This document shows, one piece after another, positions 45,826 to 54,441 of a stretch of 64,000 nucleotides of DNA. Positions within the stretch are counted from its first letter, which is position 1. Each line of letters opens with the position of its first letter. Source of the stretch: Pseudomonas mandelii (GTDB taxonomy: Bacteria > Pseudomonadota > Gammaproteobacteria > Pseudomonadales > Pseudomonadaceae); assembly GCF_006438925.1 (NCBI RefSeq), contig NZ_RCZA01000013.1, forward strand, positions 210,477 to 274,476. Direction: 5' to 3'. The notes below the pieces were generated by a model. The model was given only the letters and a program-made list of their open reading frames with translations. It did no database searches and was not told the origin of the DNA. Both the position numbers and the translations under genes were made by a program.

Positions 45826-46269
45826 ATGAACTACGAAGATCGCGATACCTATGGCATGTACAAAACCAACCTCCTACGAGATGCCGGCTCTGAGGAACAG
45901 GGGCCTGGCCCCGACCTGATGGGGGCAGACACGCTCATTGGAAATGATGTTTATAACCATAATGAAGAAGACTTGGGAGATATTAAGGAAATCATGCTGG
46001 ATGTTCGCAGCGGTAGAGTAAGTTATGCTGTTCTATCTTTTGGTGGCTTTCTTAGCATGGGAGAAAAACTGTTTGCGGTACCTTGGAATGCATTGACACT
46101 CGATACAGTAAATAAGCGCTTCGTACTAAACATAGAGAAAGAACGCTTGGAAAATGCACCAGGTTTTGACAAGGACAATTGGCCTAATATGGCCGACGAG
46201 TCTTGGGCAACAGAAATCCATTCTTTCTATGGAACTAAACCCTACGATTACGATACTATTCGGAGATAA
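45826..46269 (+). CDS. PRC-barrel domain protein
   Basis: A 147-residue protein with a PRC-barrel core: GADTLIGNDVYNHNEEDLGD, IKEIMLDVRSGRVSYAVLSF and LFAVPWNALTLDT. This small beta-barrel occurs in photosynthetic reaction centres, RimM and many bacterial stress proteins, where it mediates binding. TAGGAGA lies before the ATG. Base composition is richer in A+T than its neighbours, which fits recent acquisition. Such genes are often induced by stress; the exact role is unknown. Confidence 0.85.
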   Translation: MNYEDRDTYGMYKTNLLRDAGSEEQGPGPDLMGADTLIGNDVYNHNEEDLGDIKEIMLDVRSGRVSYAVLSFGGFLSMGEKLFAVPWNALTLDTVNKRFVLNIEKERLENAPGFDKDNWPNMADESWATEIHSFYGTKPYDYDTIRR

Positions 46270-46608
46270 AGTATCGACAAAGCTAATGTCCATATCCGAA
46301 ACGAAGAGTGATGCGCGCCGAGCAAACAACGACATGTTAAAATTGGTCGTTGGGGGTGCCAAACCCTAAGGCGCGCATTGCGGTGAAAAAAGGTTTGTCG
46401 AAGCAACAAGGGTTTAAGGGTGGATTCTGCTGACCGCCATCGAATCCAAGGCTAAGTCCCAGCCGCATCGTACCCGCAGTGCGGCGTCTGAATTCGCTCA
46501 CATCAGAACAGCCAAACTGGGTAGCTATAACTGCTAGGTATGAGGCAGAGAACGGCCAAAAGCAGCCCTATATGCCGAGGCGCTCTTTGCTGGCCGCTGC
46601 ACCTGGCA
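46270..46608. other. gene-free stretch with a partial dispersed repeat
   Basis: No gene supported. At 46543-46566 is a partial copy of the dispersed motif (GAGAACGGCCAAAAGCAG). Confidence 0.5.
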
Positions 46609-46845
46609 TCAACTGGATTGATCGACGACCTTAATCTGCGTCAGCCCCACCAGCTCAGCCTGCTCTAAAATCTCCTCCGGCGTCGCGTCCGCAGTGGGCA
46701 TGATCAGGCTGTTCTCCCCATCCCCAAAATGCAGCTGTAGCAGGTGCATCGTCGCCTCATGTAAGGGCAGCTGAGGCTGCTTGAGTTCAAATATGTGTGT
46801 GCGGGGTTCGCCGTTGAACAAGTATTCCAGGGTGTAGTTGCACAT
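46609..46845 (-). CDS. small conserved hypothetical protein (copy 2 of a paralogous pair)
   Basis: A 78-residue protein starting MCNYTLEYLFNGEPRTHIFE and ending LVGLTQIKVVDQSS. It differs from the copy at 18202-18438 at about 11 of 78 positions by eye. The longer open frame to 47025 is ignored because homology and AAGGAT both point to 46845. Two copies 28 kb apart suggest gene duplication through a mobile element. Function unknown. Confidence 0.7.
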   Translation of the reverse strand: MCNYTLEYLFNGEPRTHIFELKQPQLPLHEATMHLLQLHFGDGENSLIMPTADATPEEILEQAELVGLTQIKVVDQSS

Positions 46846-46972
46846 GGTGAGATCCTTGTAATGGGACAAGTGCAGTAAGCGTTCAGCGATCACACCTTCC
46901 CATTGCAACTGCTGGCGCCGTTGATCGATCCCGCTATCATGCAGGGCGTAGATCACGAATGTAGATAACGCT

Positions 46973-47377
46973 ATGCCAAGATTGTCATTCGCCGTCAGAA
47001 TTTTGTTCGCATGCTGCCTTTTCATCGCAACCGCTAATCACATCCGTGCAGACGTTTCGCATGGATTGCTCTGGGACTACGGATACGGGCCTAGCGCTTA
47101 CTTGGCTAGCCGTATTTTCTGGGGGGCGCTTACGTTTTTTGACCCGCTTGCAGCACTGCTACTTTTCATCAAACCAAGAGCCGGAATCGTGCTTACGGTA
47201 GCGATTATTTTGGTCGACGTAACTCATAACACTTTTTACGTCGCATTGAAGCAGCAGTGGCTGGAGCCGTTCTACCTGTCCCAGGTAGCTTTCCTTATCG
47301 TAGTATTCCTACTCTCACCCATCGCTTGGAATGGCCCTATTCGAGACGTAGCGCTCACCAATCCAGTCCGAGTGTGA
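46973..47377 (+). CDS. four-helix membrane protein, C-terminus replaced by IS66
   Basis: A 134-residue protein with four hydrophobic segments (for example FAVRILFACCLFIATANHI and AGIVLTVAIILVDVTHNTFY). The final ten codons are read from the IS66 element, whose truncated left end begins near 47380. Conserved polar residues in the helices (N, H, D) hint at a transporter or sensor. No family name is known to me. It may still fold, since only the tail is changed. Confidence 0.55.
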   Translation: MPRLSFAVRILFACCLFIATANHIRADVSHGLLWDYGYGPSAYLASRIFWGALTFFDPLAALLLFIKPRAGIVLTVAIILVDVTHNTFYVALKQQWLEPFYLSQVAFLIVVFLLSPIAWNGPIRDVALTNPVRV

Positions 47378-48919
47378 TTCGCTCCACTTATGAGGTAGAA
47401 GCTCTTCGATTTCACTCGCCCGCTGCGTCGGCAAGCGCGTCAGAACGTCTTTCAGATAAGCATACGGATCATGCCCGTTGAGCCGCGCCGATTGGATCAA
47501 ACTCATGATCGCCGCCGCCCGTTTGCCACTGCGCAGCGAACCTGCGAACAACCAATTCGAGCGTCCAAGTGCCCACGGCCTTCTCTGATTTTCGACCGCG
47601 TTGTTATCGATGGGTACAGCGCCGTCTTCGAGATATCGAGTCAGTGCAGTCCAGCGCTTAAGGCTGTAATCAAGAGCTTTGGCGATAGCCGACCCTTCGG
47701 GCACAAGGTCGCGCTGGGCCATCATCCAGGTATGCAGTGCGTCGATAACGGGCGCCGTTTTTTCCTGCCGTATTCGCCAGCGATCTTCAACGGTCATCTC
47801 CCGCGCTTGCCGTTCAATTTCGTACAACCCGCCAATTGAGTGCAGCGCCTGCTCGGCCAGTTGGCTTTTGTTCGTCGCGTGCAGATCGAAAAACTTGCGG
47901 CGGGCGTGGGCCATGCAGCCGATTTCGGTGATGCCTTGTTGGAAGCTTGCTTTGTAGCCGGCGAAATCGTCGCAAACCAGCTTGCCATTCCACTGGCCAA
48001 GAAAGTTGCGTGCATGTTCGCCCGCACGGCTTGGGCTGAAGTCGTAAAGCACAGCTTTGAGTGCCGAAAAAGGCGTGGTGCAGTAGGCCCAGACGTAAGC
48101 ACGGTGGGTTTTCCTCTCGCCCGGTGCGAGCATCTGCACCGGCGTTTCGTCAGCGTGGATCACGCCTTGAGCAAGCACTGTTTCGCGCAGCGCATCGACC
48201 AAGGGCTGGAGCTGTACACCGGTTTGGCCAACCCATTGCGCCAGTGTCGAGCGGGCGATAGCCAGGCCGGCGCGGCCAAAGATTTTCTCTTGGCGATACA
48301 GCGGCAAATGGTCGGCGAATTTGGCCACCATCACGTGAGCCAGCAGCCCTGCGGTCGGGATGCCCTTGTCGATTACCTGGGCCGGAACCGGTGCCTGAGT
48401 CAGCGTTTCACACTCGCGGCAGACCCATTTCCCGCGCACATGCTGCTCCACGCTGAACATGCCCGGCGTGTAATCCAGCTTCTCGCTGACGTCCTCGCCG
48501 ATCCGCTGGAGCTGGCAGCCGCAGGCGCATTGGGTGTTGTCTGGTTCGTGATAAATCACGGTGCGCGGAAACTGCGCAGGCAAAGGAACACGCTTTGGCT
48601 GCTTGCGTGGCTCGGCTGGCGCAGCCGGCGGATTCAACGCCTTCAGCTCGGCTTCAATGGCCGCGATGTCGGTGTCGAGCAGGTCGTCGAGCAGGCTGCC
48701 TTGAGCAGGGCTCAATTGTTCACTGCGCTTGGCAAACTTGTTCCGTTTGAACCAGGCGATTTCGTGGGTGAGTTGCTCGATGATGGTTTGGTCGCGATCG
48801 TTCTTCTTGCCCATCCTGTCGACTTGCAGCCCGAGAGAATCAACCTGCGACAGCAACTGCGCCGCGAGGGCACGCAGTTGGTCGGGGGACATTTGGTCGA
48901 GGTTGGGTGAGGACGTCAT
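47315..48919 (-). CDS. tnpC: IS66 transposase TnpC
   Basis: A 534-codon frame. N-terminal coiled coil, Zn-ribbon-like region CACGCQLQRIGEDVSEKLDY and CRECET, then the DDE domain: GVIHADETPVQML, KLVCDDFAGYKASFQQG and VPIDNNAVENQRRPWALG with the final Glu. Natural homology ends at IEELLPHKW; about 20 further residues come from flanking DNA. The catalytic part is complete, so activity is possible if the ends can be recognised. Confidence 0.93.
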   Translation of the reverse strand: MTSSPNLDQMSPDQLRALAAQLLSQVDSLGLQVDRMGKKNDRDQTIIEQLTHEIAWFKRNKFAKRSEQLSPAQGSLLDDLLDTDIAAIEAELKALNPPAAPAEPRKQPKRVPLPAQFPRTVIYHEPDNTQCACGCQLQRIGEDVSEKLDYTPGMFSVEQHVRGKWVCRECETLTQAPVPAQVIDKGIPTAGLLAHVMVAKFADHLPLYRQEKIFGRAGLAIARSTLAQWVGQTGVQLQPLVDALRETVLAQGVIHADETPVQMLAPGERKTHRAYVWAYCTTPFSALKAVLYDFSPSRAGEHARNFLGQWNGKLVCDDFAGYKASFQQGITEIGCMAHARRKFFDLHATNKSQLAEQALHSIGGLYEIERQAREMTVEDRWRIRQEKTAPVIDALHTWMMAQRDLVPEGSAIAKALDYSLKRWTALTRYLEDGAVPIDNNAVENQRRPWALGRSNWLFAGSLRSGKRAAAIMSLIQSARLNGHDPYAYLKDVLTRLPTQRASEIEELLPHKWSESHSDWIGERYVSNRAIPSDG

Positions 48920-48980
48920 GCCGCGAACTTTGCCAGAGCAGGCCGTTCGCGGCGATAGACCAATGGGCTAATGGCGGGTG

Positions 48981-49316
48981 TTAAAGCAGTGTGATTGCAC
49001 CGCCAGCCCCAACGCGTTGCCAAGGTAGGCCGAGCACCAAGGCCTGAAGTTGCTCAGTATCCAGCTCCATCTCGCAGCCTTGTCGAATGCCTGGCCAGTG
49101 AAACTTGCCTTGATTCAACCTGCGAGCAGCCAGCCAGACGCCAATCCCGTCATGCACCAGCACTTTCATACGAGTGGCGCGGCGGTTCGCGAACAGATAA
49201 GCGCAGTGCGGCTTCGCCGCACCGAACACCGCAATCACCCTGGCCAGCGCAGTTTCAGTGCCGGCACGCATATCCATGGGCTCGGTGGCGAGCCAGATGG
49301 CATCGACGCGAATCAT
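48981..49316 (-). CDS. tnpB: IS66 accessory protein TnpB
   Basis: A 111-residue IS66 Orf2 protein. Signature AIWLATEPMDMRAGTETALA, then CAYLFANRRATRMKVLVHDG and WLAARRLNQGKFHWP. It is needed with TnpC for transposition; its exact role is unclear. It overlaps the tnpA end by 4 bases. Confidence 0.93.
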   Translation of the reverse strand: MIRVDAIWLATEPMDMRAGTETALARVIAVFGAAKPHCAYLFANRRATRMKVLVHDGIGVWLAARRLNQGKFHWPGIRQGCEMELDTEQLQALVLGLPWQRVGAGGAITLL

Positions 49317-49630
49317 TGCGCGAGTCCACGGACAAAGCGGGCGCAGCCTTCAGGATCGGAAGTTGGCCATTTCACTGTGATCGATTGCTCGCCAAGCGGC
49401 AGCTCAATAATCGCCAACGCTTCCGCCTGCCGTTTGGGCGTAGCTCTCAACGGAACAAAAGCCGGCAACGCCGCTGGCGGCTGGTCTCGGTAAAGTGGTA
49501 GCCACTTGCGGATAACGTTGGCGTTGATGCCGTGGCTGATGGCAACGCTAGATAGGGTTGCGCCCGGTTGCAGGCATTCCTGAACAACCTGGGCCTTGAA
49601 GGGTTTCGGATAAGAGCTTCGTTGGCGCAT
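49313..49630 (-). CDS. tnpA: IS66 accessory protein TnpA
   Basis: A 105-residue protein with an N-terminal helix-turn-helix (YPKPFKAQVVQECLQPGATL, then HGINANVIRKWLPLYRD) as in IS66 Orf1 or IS3 OrfA. It probably binds the element ends. Its ATG lies 28 bases inside the right end. Confidence 0.92.
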   Translation of the reverse strand: MRQRSSYPKPFKAQVVQECLQPGATLSSVAISHGINANVIRKWLPLYRDQPPAALPAFVPLRATPKRQAEALAIIELPLGEQSITVKWPTSDPEGCARFVRGLAQ

Positions 49631-49657
49631 GGAAATCCTGACGTTAAGGGCTATCGC

Positions 49658-49682
49658 GTCCGCTTAAAAATACGCGGACACC
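49658..49682. repeat. IS66 right terminal repeat
   Basis: GTCCGCTTAAAAATACGCGG plus ACACC forms the end of the element; it is itself nearly palindromic. An 8-bp target duplication cannot be tested because the other end is missing. Confidence 0.7.
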
Positions 49683-49954
49683 ATCGCCCTTAATGCTGGA
49701 GTTCGGAAGGTGTGTTCGCCGGCCCCTTACCAAGTGCAGGCGACTATCATGACTTATCCGTCAGCTTTTAGCTCAACTGCAGACCCGAGATTGGTCATCA
49801 AGGAGCTATAGATACGCCTCGGTATGTATGCCTGCACTTGCACGTCTGGGAGCCGTCAGTTCATGGCGTTGAACTCTCCTGTCATGGCTACCGTCTAGCG
49901 CATAGGTGAGCACAGAAACTACGCCTTAAATCCCTGACGTTAATGGAGATTGCC

Positions 49955-50212
49955 ATGGCAGGCCGCGCACGTTTGAATGACTTAAACGACACCCTTCTCG
50001 GCCCTATCGCTAAAACTGTTGATTGCGACGTACTCATCACTCCCATTACACCCGGTGCCTTTCAGGTGCAGGTGCTATCGCCAGTGCCAGATGACCTACA
50101 CAAGGCTCATTGCTTGACCATTAACCTTTCTTCAGGTGAGCGCTTGAACGGCACGGTGCCTCACGCGCGCAAAGTGGAGAACGCTGATTTGGAGTTGCAG
50201 ATCGATGTATGA
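49955..50212 (+). CDS. small hypothetical protein
   Basis: An 85-residue soluble protein. ATG 49955 has GGAG seven bases upstream (the in-frame ATG at 49943 does not). It starts MAGRARLNDLNDTLLGPIAK; a beta-rich middle (CDVLITPITPGAFQVQVLSP) follows. It lies 37 bases before the cupin gene and is probably co-transcribed. No family recognised. Confidence 0.55.
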   Translation: MAGRARLNDLNDTLLGPIAKTVDCDVLITPITPGAFQVQVLSPVPDDLHKAHCLTINLSSGERLNGTVPHARKVENADLELQIDV

Positions 50213-50249
50213 AAATCCATTGCCGTAGCCAGGTTTCGGAGATCCTTTA

Positions 50250-50780
50250 ATGAGCAAATCGCATGCTGTGACAGCTACCGTTCAAATCCTGATGTTTGAA
50301 CGCAACGAATGGGTTCCCAACAACCCGCGCCTGCCGGTGCTCGTTTACCCCAACGCGATTGCTGTTCAAGGCAGCGACCCAGCTGCGCTGTTCGAAAAAA
50401 TCTTTAGCGCCAATGGCTGGCCGCCGCAATGGCGATACGGGGTTTATAGCTACCATCACTACCATACCGAAGGTCATGAAGTGCTTGGCATCGCCAGCGG
50501 CCAGGCCCGGTTGATGCTGGGCGGCCCGGATGGCCATGTACTTGAAGTCAGTTCAGGCGACGTATTGCTACTGCCTGCCGGCACCGGCCATTGCAATTTA
50601 GACTCCAGCGAAGACTTTCTGGTCGTCGGTGCTTATCCGCCGGGTCAGCATGCCGATATCTGCCGCGAGGCGCCAACCAAGGCCCAACTGGCAAGCATCG
50701 ACACACTGCCGTTTCCCGAGCAAGACCCGGTGCAAGGCTTGCAGGGCGCCGTACACCAGTATTGGGTTGGCCAGTGTTGA
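50250..50780 (+). CDS. cupin protein, YjlB type
   Basis: A 176-residue single-domain cupin. The metal motif reads SYHHYHTEGHEVLGIASGQA (HxH...E with the later His in LLLPAGTGHCNLDSSEDF), so it probably binds a divalent metal. YjlB-like cupins have no assigned substrate; sugar or small-molecule sensing/isomerisation is possible. GGAGATCC lies before the ATG. It is convergent with the oxidase genes, stops 10 bases apart. Confidence 0.8.
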   Translation: MSKSHAVTATVQILMFERNEWVPNNPRLPVLVYPNAIAVQGSDPAALFEKIFSANGWPPQWRYGVYSYHHYHTEGHEVLGIASGQARLMLGGPDGHVLEVSSGDVLLLPAGTGHCNLDSSEDFLVVGAYPPGQHADICREAPTKAQLASIDTLPFPEQDPVQGLQGAVHQYWVGQC

Positions 50781-50790
50781 AAGGCTGCGG

Positions 50791-51792
50791 TCAATCACAA
50801 GCGGCACGAACCTTTCCGCTGAAAACTCTGAAGCCATAGGTGTTGTAGATGAGCGTCACCGGTATCAGCACCGCGAAACCGACCAACATGAAAACCTGAC
50901 TGTTCGGACTGGAGGCGGCAGCTTGCAAGGTCAGGTGCGGCGGGACAATCAACGGATATAGCGCTGCGATCATCAATGCGAACGCCAAAACGAAGATCCC
51001 CAATGCTGCGAACAGCGGCAGATACTGCCGGCGGCTTCGAAAACCCAAAATGAAGCCGATCAGCAGTGCAATGAGCAGTGTTGCGGCCGGCAGCCAGACA
51101 AGAAGATTGGAAAGCCGATACGCATATTGAGTGTCCAGTGTCGCTGTCCAGATAACCAACACGGCCAGAAGCACCAGGGTTACGATGGCCAGCACCCTCG
51201 CCTGTCGACCTGATCGCCGTTGCAGATCTTCGACAGTGCGCCAATACAGCCAGCAGGCGCCCAACCACGTGTAGCCCGACACGAGCACCGCACCACAATA
51301 CAACGGAAACAGACCTGACCACTCCCAGCCGTCCCCGCTGTACTGACCGCCCTGATTAGGCAAGCCTTCTACAAGCGTGCCCAACACAATCCCCTGAGTT
51401 GCCCCGGCTAGCAGCGAACCGACCAGTAGCAAGCCATCGACCATGCGCTTGATACGATAGCTGGGCGAGTAGTCTCGAAATTCCAGCGCTACCGCGCGAA
51501 GAATCAACGCCAAAAACATCGCGATAAACGGCAGATAAAGCGCCGGCAGCAAGGTGGCGTAAGCCAGCGGAAACAACGCCAGCAGACCACCGCCTCCCAG
51601 CACGAGCCAGGTTTCATTGGCGTCCCAGATCGGCAAGATGGTCACGGCCATGGCCCGACGATCCTTGCCGCAACGAGTCAGCCCCATCAGCACCCCGACA
51701 CCCAGATCAGTGCCGTCCAACAGCACGTAGTTCAATACCGAGAACGCCAGGGCCGCAGCGGACAGCAGGACTATCCAGTCATTCTCCAACAT
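50791..51792 (-). CDS. cioB: bd-type quinol oxidase subunit II (CioB/CydB)
   Basis: A 333-residue membrane protein with about nine helices, the CioB length. It opens with VLNYVLLDGTDLGVGVLMGL (helix-1 Asp and Gly pattern), then LPIWDANETWLVLGGGGLLA. GAGGG lies before ATG 51792. With subunit I, 12 bases upstream, it forms a terminal oxidase that reduces oxygen with ubiquinol. Pseudomonas versions resist cyanide and work at low oxygen. Confidence 0.92.
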   Translation of the reverse strand: MLENDWIVLLSAAALAFSVLNYVLLDGTDLGVGVLMGLTRCGKDRRAMAVTILPIWDANETWLVLGGGGLLALFPLAYATLLPALYLPFIAMFLALILRAVALEFRDYSPSYRIKRMVDGLLLVGSLLAGATQGIVLGTLVEGLPNQGGQYSGDGWEWSGLFPLYCGAVLVSGYTWLGACWLYWRTVEDLQRRSGRQARVLAIVTLVLLAVLVIWTATLDTQYAYRLSNLLVWLPAATLLIALLIGFILGFRSRRQYLPLFAALGIFVLAFALMIAALYPLIVPPHLTLQAAASSPNSQVFMLVGFAVLIPVTLIYNTYGFRVFSGKVRAACD

Positions 51793-51804
51793 GGATGTAT
51801 TCCC

Positions 51805-53181
51805 TCAAGGTTTACCCGTCTCGTCAGCCAGAGTAGGTTGCGGCCCGGGCTCGCCCTCGTGAGGAGGCTCACGCAGTAGTCGCAACAGCACCCATAGACC
51901 CACGCCGAAGATCACCAGATAAATCGACAGTATTGTCCACGTCGCCCCTACTACCTGCCGTCGAGACACCGAAGACAGGCTGTCAGCCGTGCGCAGCAAT
52001 CCATAAACGGTGAAGGGTTGGCGTCCGACCTCGGTCACCACCCAGCCGCTCAACATCGCCAGAAATCCTGCCGGGGCCATCAACACACTGCCTCGGAGCA
52101 TCCAGCGCGCGGTGTACAAGCGGTGACGCCAGCGCAACACCACGCTGATCAGGCCCTGCCCCAGCATCAACAAGCCCAGGCCGACCATCAAACGAAAAGC
52201 GAAGAACACCGCTGGCACAGGCGGTATGTCCTGCGGCGGGAATTCGTCCAGGGCGGCGATGGTGCTACTCAAGTCATGCCGCAAGTACAGCGACGCGATG
52301 CGCGGAATCGCCACTTCCCAATGGTTGCGCCGCTCAGTCATGTCTGGAAGGGCGAATAAGCGCAACGGCTCCCCTGCACCTTCCGCCGGTCGCGTCCAGG
52401 AGCCTTCGATGGCGGCGACCTTTTGTGGCTGTACTTCCAGGCTGTGCTCACCATGCAGATCTCCCACCACGATTTGCACAGGTATGAGCAACACAAGCAC
52501 CCACAGCGCCATGGAGTATGCAAGCCGGGCTCGCGGGTTCTCGGGCTCACGTAACAGCTGCCAGGCGCTGACACCTGCCACCAGCGTGGCGCTGCCGATC
52601 AGCGTGGCCAACGTCATATGCACAAACCGGTATGGGAACGACGGATTGAAAATGATTGCCCACCAGTTTTCGGCAATGAAGCGGCCATCGGTGCCAATGG
52701 AGTAACCGGCGGGTGTCTGCATCCAGGAATTGGCCGACAAAATCCAGAACGCGCTGATCAGCGATCCGAGGGCTACCGCGCAGGTAGCAAAGAAATGCAG
52801 ACGAGGGCCAACTTTTTTCAATCCGAATAACATGATGCCAAGAAAACCAGCTTCCAGGAAAAATGCCGCCTGCACTTCGTAGAACATCAATGGGCCGAGA
52901 ATATCTCCTGCCTGCGTCGAAAGCCGCGACCAATTTAGCCCGAACTGGTATTCCAGAATCAGACCCGAGGCAGTGCCTACCGCAACGTTGAGGGCAAACA
53001 CTTTTAGCCAGTAAAGGTAGACGTCCAGGTAGATCCTTCGCCCGCGCCAAAGCCACAGTGCTTCGAGCACCACCAGAAAGTTGGCCAAGCCGATGGTGAA
53101 GGCCGCCAGCACGATATGAAAACTGATGGTGATCGCGAACTGGGCACGCGCCGCCATCAGCGCAGAATCAACCGCGTCCAT
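51805..53181 (-). CDS. cioA: bd-type quinol oxidase subunit I (CioA/CydA)
   Basis: A 458-residue heme-carrying subunit with nine helices. Conserved: QFAITISFHIVLAAFTIG (heme b595 His), then LEYQFGLNWSRLSTQAGDIL and FYEVQAAFFLEAGFLGIMLF (proton/heme Glu residues). GWVVTEVGRQPFTVYGLLRT closes the Q-side. The Q loop is short, as in cyanide-insensitive oxidases rather than E. coli bd-I. I prefer ATG 53181 to the GTG at 53190; neither has a strong ribosome site. No CydX-like peptide is evident. Confidence 0.92.
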   Translation of the reverse strand: MDAVDSALMAARAQFAITISFHIVLAAFTIGLANFLVVLEALWLWRGRRIYLDVYLYWLKVFALNVAVGTASGLILEYQFGLNWSRLSTQAGDILGPLMFYEVQAAFFLEAGFLGIMLFGLKKVGPRLHFFATCAVALGSLISAFWILSANSWMQTPAGYSIGTDGRFIAENWWAIIFNPSFPYRFVHMTLATLIGSATLVAGVSAWQLLREPENPRARLAYSMALWVLVLLIPVQIVVGDLHGEHSLEVQPQKVAAIEGSWTRPAEGAGEPLRLFALPDMTERRNHWEVAIPRIASLYLRHDLSSTIAALDEFPPQDIPPVPAVFFAFRLMVGLGLLMLGQGLISVVLRWRHRLYTARWMLRGSVLMAPAGFLAMLSGWVVTEVGRQPFTVYGLLRTADSLSSVSRRQVVGATWTILSIYLVIFGVGLWVLLRLLREPPHEGEPGPQPTLADETGKP

Positions 53182-53190
53182 GCTGAACAC

Positions 53191-53601
53191 GCACCGTTAG
53201 CCAATGAGCGTAGGAATCAGCTATTAGCAGCGAGCGATGGCTAGGAAGATAGCCGAAGGTGTTGGCGGGAAGAGGCATGGTACATGTCCGATGCGGTATT
53301 GGTCGGTTGACTCTCTTGGGCGTCAATGATTCCGAAAGTCAAAGAGTCGAAATCTTCCTCTCTGGGCAGGTAGAATCATTCGGGAGGCATCGGCCAAAAA
53401 TGGGCGACTGGTTTTAATGCTTCCCTCACGATATGTGTTCATGTTTTTAGATCATACGATGCAAAACGATAAACAGAGAGTCCGCCCTGCCAGCCACTTC
53501 AGGGACGAGCTGATTGGGCTGCAGCTGGCAAGGTTAACAAATAGACAATAGCTTTCCCTGCTGAACTTACCTCATTCCGCTCGTAAAATTTCCACGAGTC
53601 A
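53191..53601. promoter_or_regulatory. upstream region of cioAB, no gene
   Basis: No gene is supported in these 410 bases. They must contain the cioAB promoter; no clear Fnr/Anr box (TTGAT-N4-ATCAA) was found by eye. Confidence 0.4.
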
Positions 53602-53949
53602 ATGTTCTCGCCGAGACTTCAACTATTGGCATACGCCTTGCTTTTTCAGGTAGACGCGGAAACGAGAATGGAGATGATTATGGCGTTGGAAGCGGCAGTG
53701 GCTCTTCCTATGGCTGTATTAGCAGCACCTGCGATAGTGATGGCAGCGTTAGCGTTAGGAGCAGTAGCCACATCGGCAATGGTCATAGCGATGGGCTTTG
53801 CGGATCACGTCAATCAGGATATTGATCTTCTGGGTGCTCTAGCACCAATTCATGTGATGTTCCTGGTGCTTATACAAACAGGAAGCCTAGCGGTGATCAC
53901 GGAGTTGATGCAGCATGTGAACCTGATGATGATCATGGCCGCCTTATAG
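53602..53949 (+). CDS. ambiguous hydrophobic / Gly-Ser-rich overlapping frames
   Basis: One frame gives 115 residues rich in Ala, Val, Leu and Met (MALEAAVALPMAVLAAPAIV). The next frame over the same bases is Gly/Ser/Asp/Cys-rich (NGDDYGVGSGSGSSYG) and is open apart from one TGA near 53823. Gly/Ser-rich coding often throws an Ala/Val/Leu shadow, so the second frame may be the real or ancestral one. No good ribosome site is seen for either. A terminator-like hairpin 30 bases past the stop supports transcription. Function unknown. Confidence 0.3.
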   Translation: MFSPRLQLLAYALLFQVDAETRMEMIMALEAAVALPMAVLAAPAIVMAALALGAVATSAMVIAMGFADHVNQDIDLLGALAPIHVMFLVLIQTGSLAVITELMQHVNLMMIMAAL

Positions 53950-53978
53950 GCCTCAGTCTCCCCCAATATAGGGTATTC

Positions 53979-54001
53979 CTGGCCCCCGAAGCCGGTTTTT
54001 T
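53979..54001 (+). terminator. terminator-like hairpin
   Basis: CTGGC and GCCGG (one G-U pair) with a 7-base loop, followed by TTTTTTGTTTTTC. Confidence 0.5.
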
Positions 54002-54071
54002 GTTTTTCTTTTTTAAAACGTCGTTTGGATTACTAGAAAGAACAACACACGCCACGCTCTAATGGTGAGAG

Positions 54072-54383
54072 TTAGCTAATGATTTTCACAGCGGCAGCAC
54101 GAATCAGGATTTTTTCCTGGTGAAAACGCTCTTCAAGATCGCGTTTGTAGCTTTGCCACCAAAGCCGATCAACAGCTTCAACCATGACCTCATAAACGAT
54201 GATGTCGTCCTCTGATCTTTCGTTGCCTTCCAGTAACGAGATACCTTTCGCCGGATTGCGAGTGAACGCCGTCACTCCTCCAAACTGTTCGGCCAACTGC
54301 TCCCGTACACGGCGAAAAAGCTCGACGGGCTGAGGCGTGCCATCGTTCGTGTTGAGCGGCAAAAAAATCTCGATCAGGTGCAT
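54072..54383 (-). CDS. conserved hypothetical protein (~100 aa)
   Basis: A 103-residue soluble protein starting MHLIEIFLPLNTNDGTPQPV, with GAGG upstream. Helix ELFRRVREQLAEQFGGVTAF is followed by strand DDIIVYEVMVEAVDRLWWQS and a final long helix. The pattern suggests a ferredoxin-like alpha/beta fold, perhaps a stress-induced dimeric protein. I do not know a function for it. It lies in the stress-gene cluster. Confidence 0.65.
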   Translation of the reverse strand: MHLIEIFLPLNTNDGTPQPVELFRRVREQLAEQFGGVTAFTRNPAKGISLLEGNERSEDDIIVYEVMVEAVDRLWWQSYKRDLEERFHQEKILIRAAAVKIIS

Positions 54384-54441
54384 TTGGATAACCTCGACAT
54401 CTTAGGAGGTCGTTTCGTGAACAAGGCAGATGCCTGTTCAT

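Larger units (their letters stand above)
47380..49682 (-). mobile_element. IS66-family insertion sequence, left end missing
   Basis: The element carries tnpA, tnpB and tnpC in the usual order on the reverse strand. The right end, near 49658-49682, has GTCCGCTTAAAAATACGCGG. The matching inverted repeat is not seen beyond tnpC at 47.38 kb, and tnpC reads into flanking sequence, so that end was lost. Confidence 0.85.

Noticed and set aside
47840..48910. 356-codon plus-strand frame over IS66 tnpC
   Set aside because: Shadow of the transposase gene; no recognisable domain.
53182..53601. Anr/Fnr box upstream of cioAB
   Set aside because: I looked for TTGAT-N4-ATCAA and found no convincing match.
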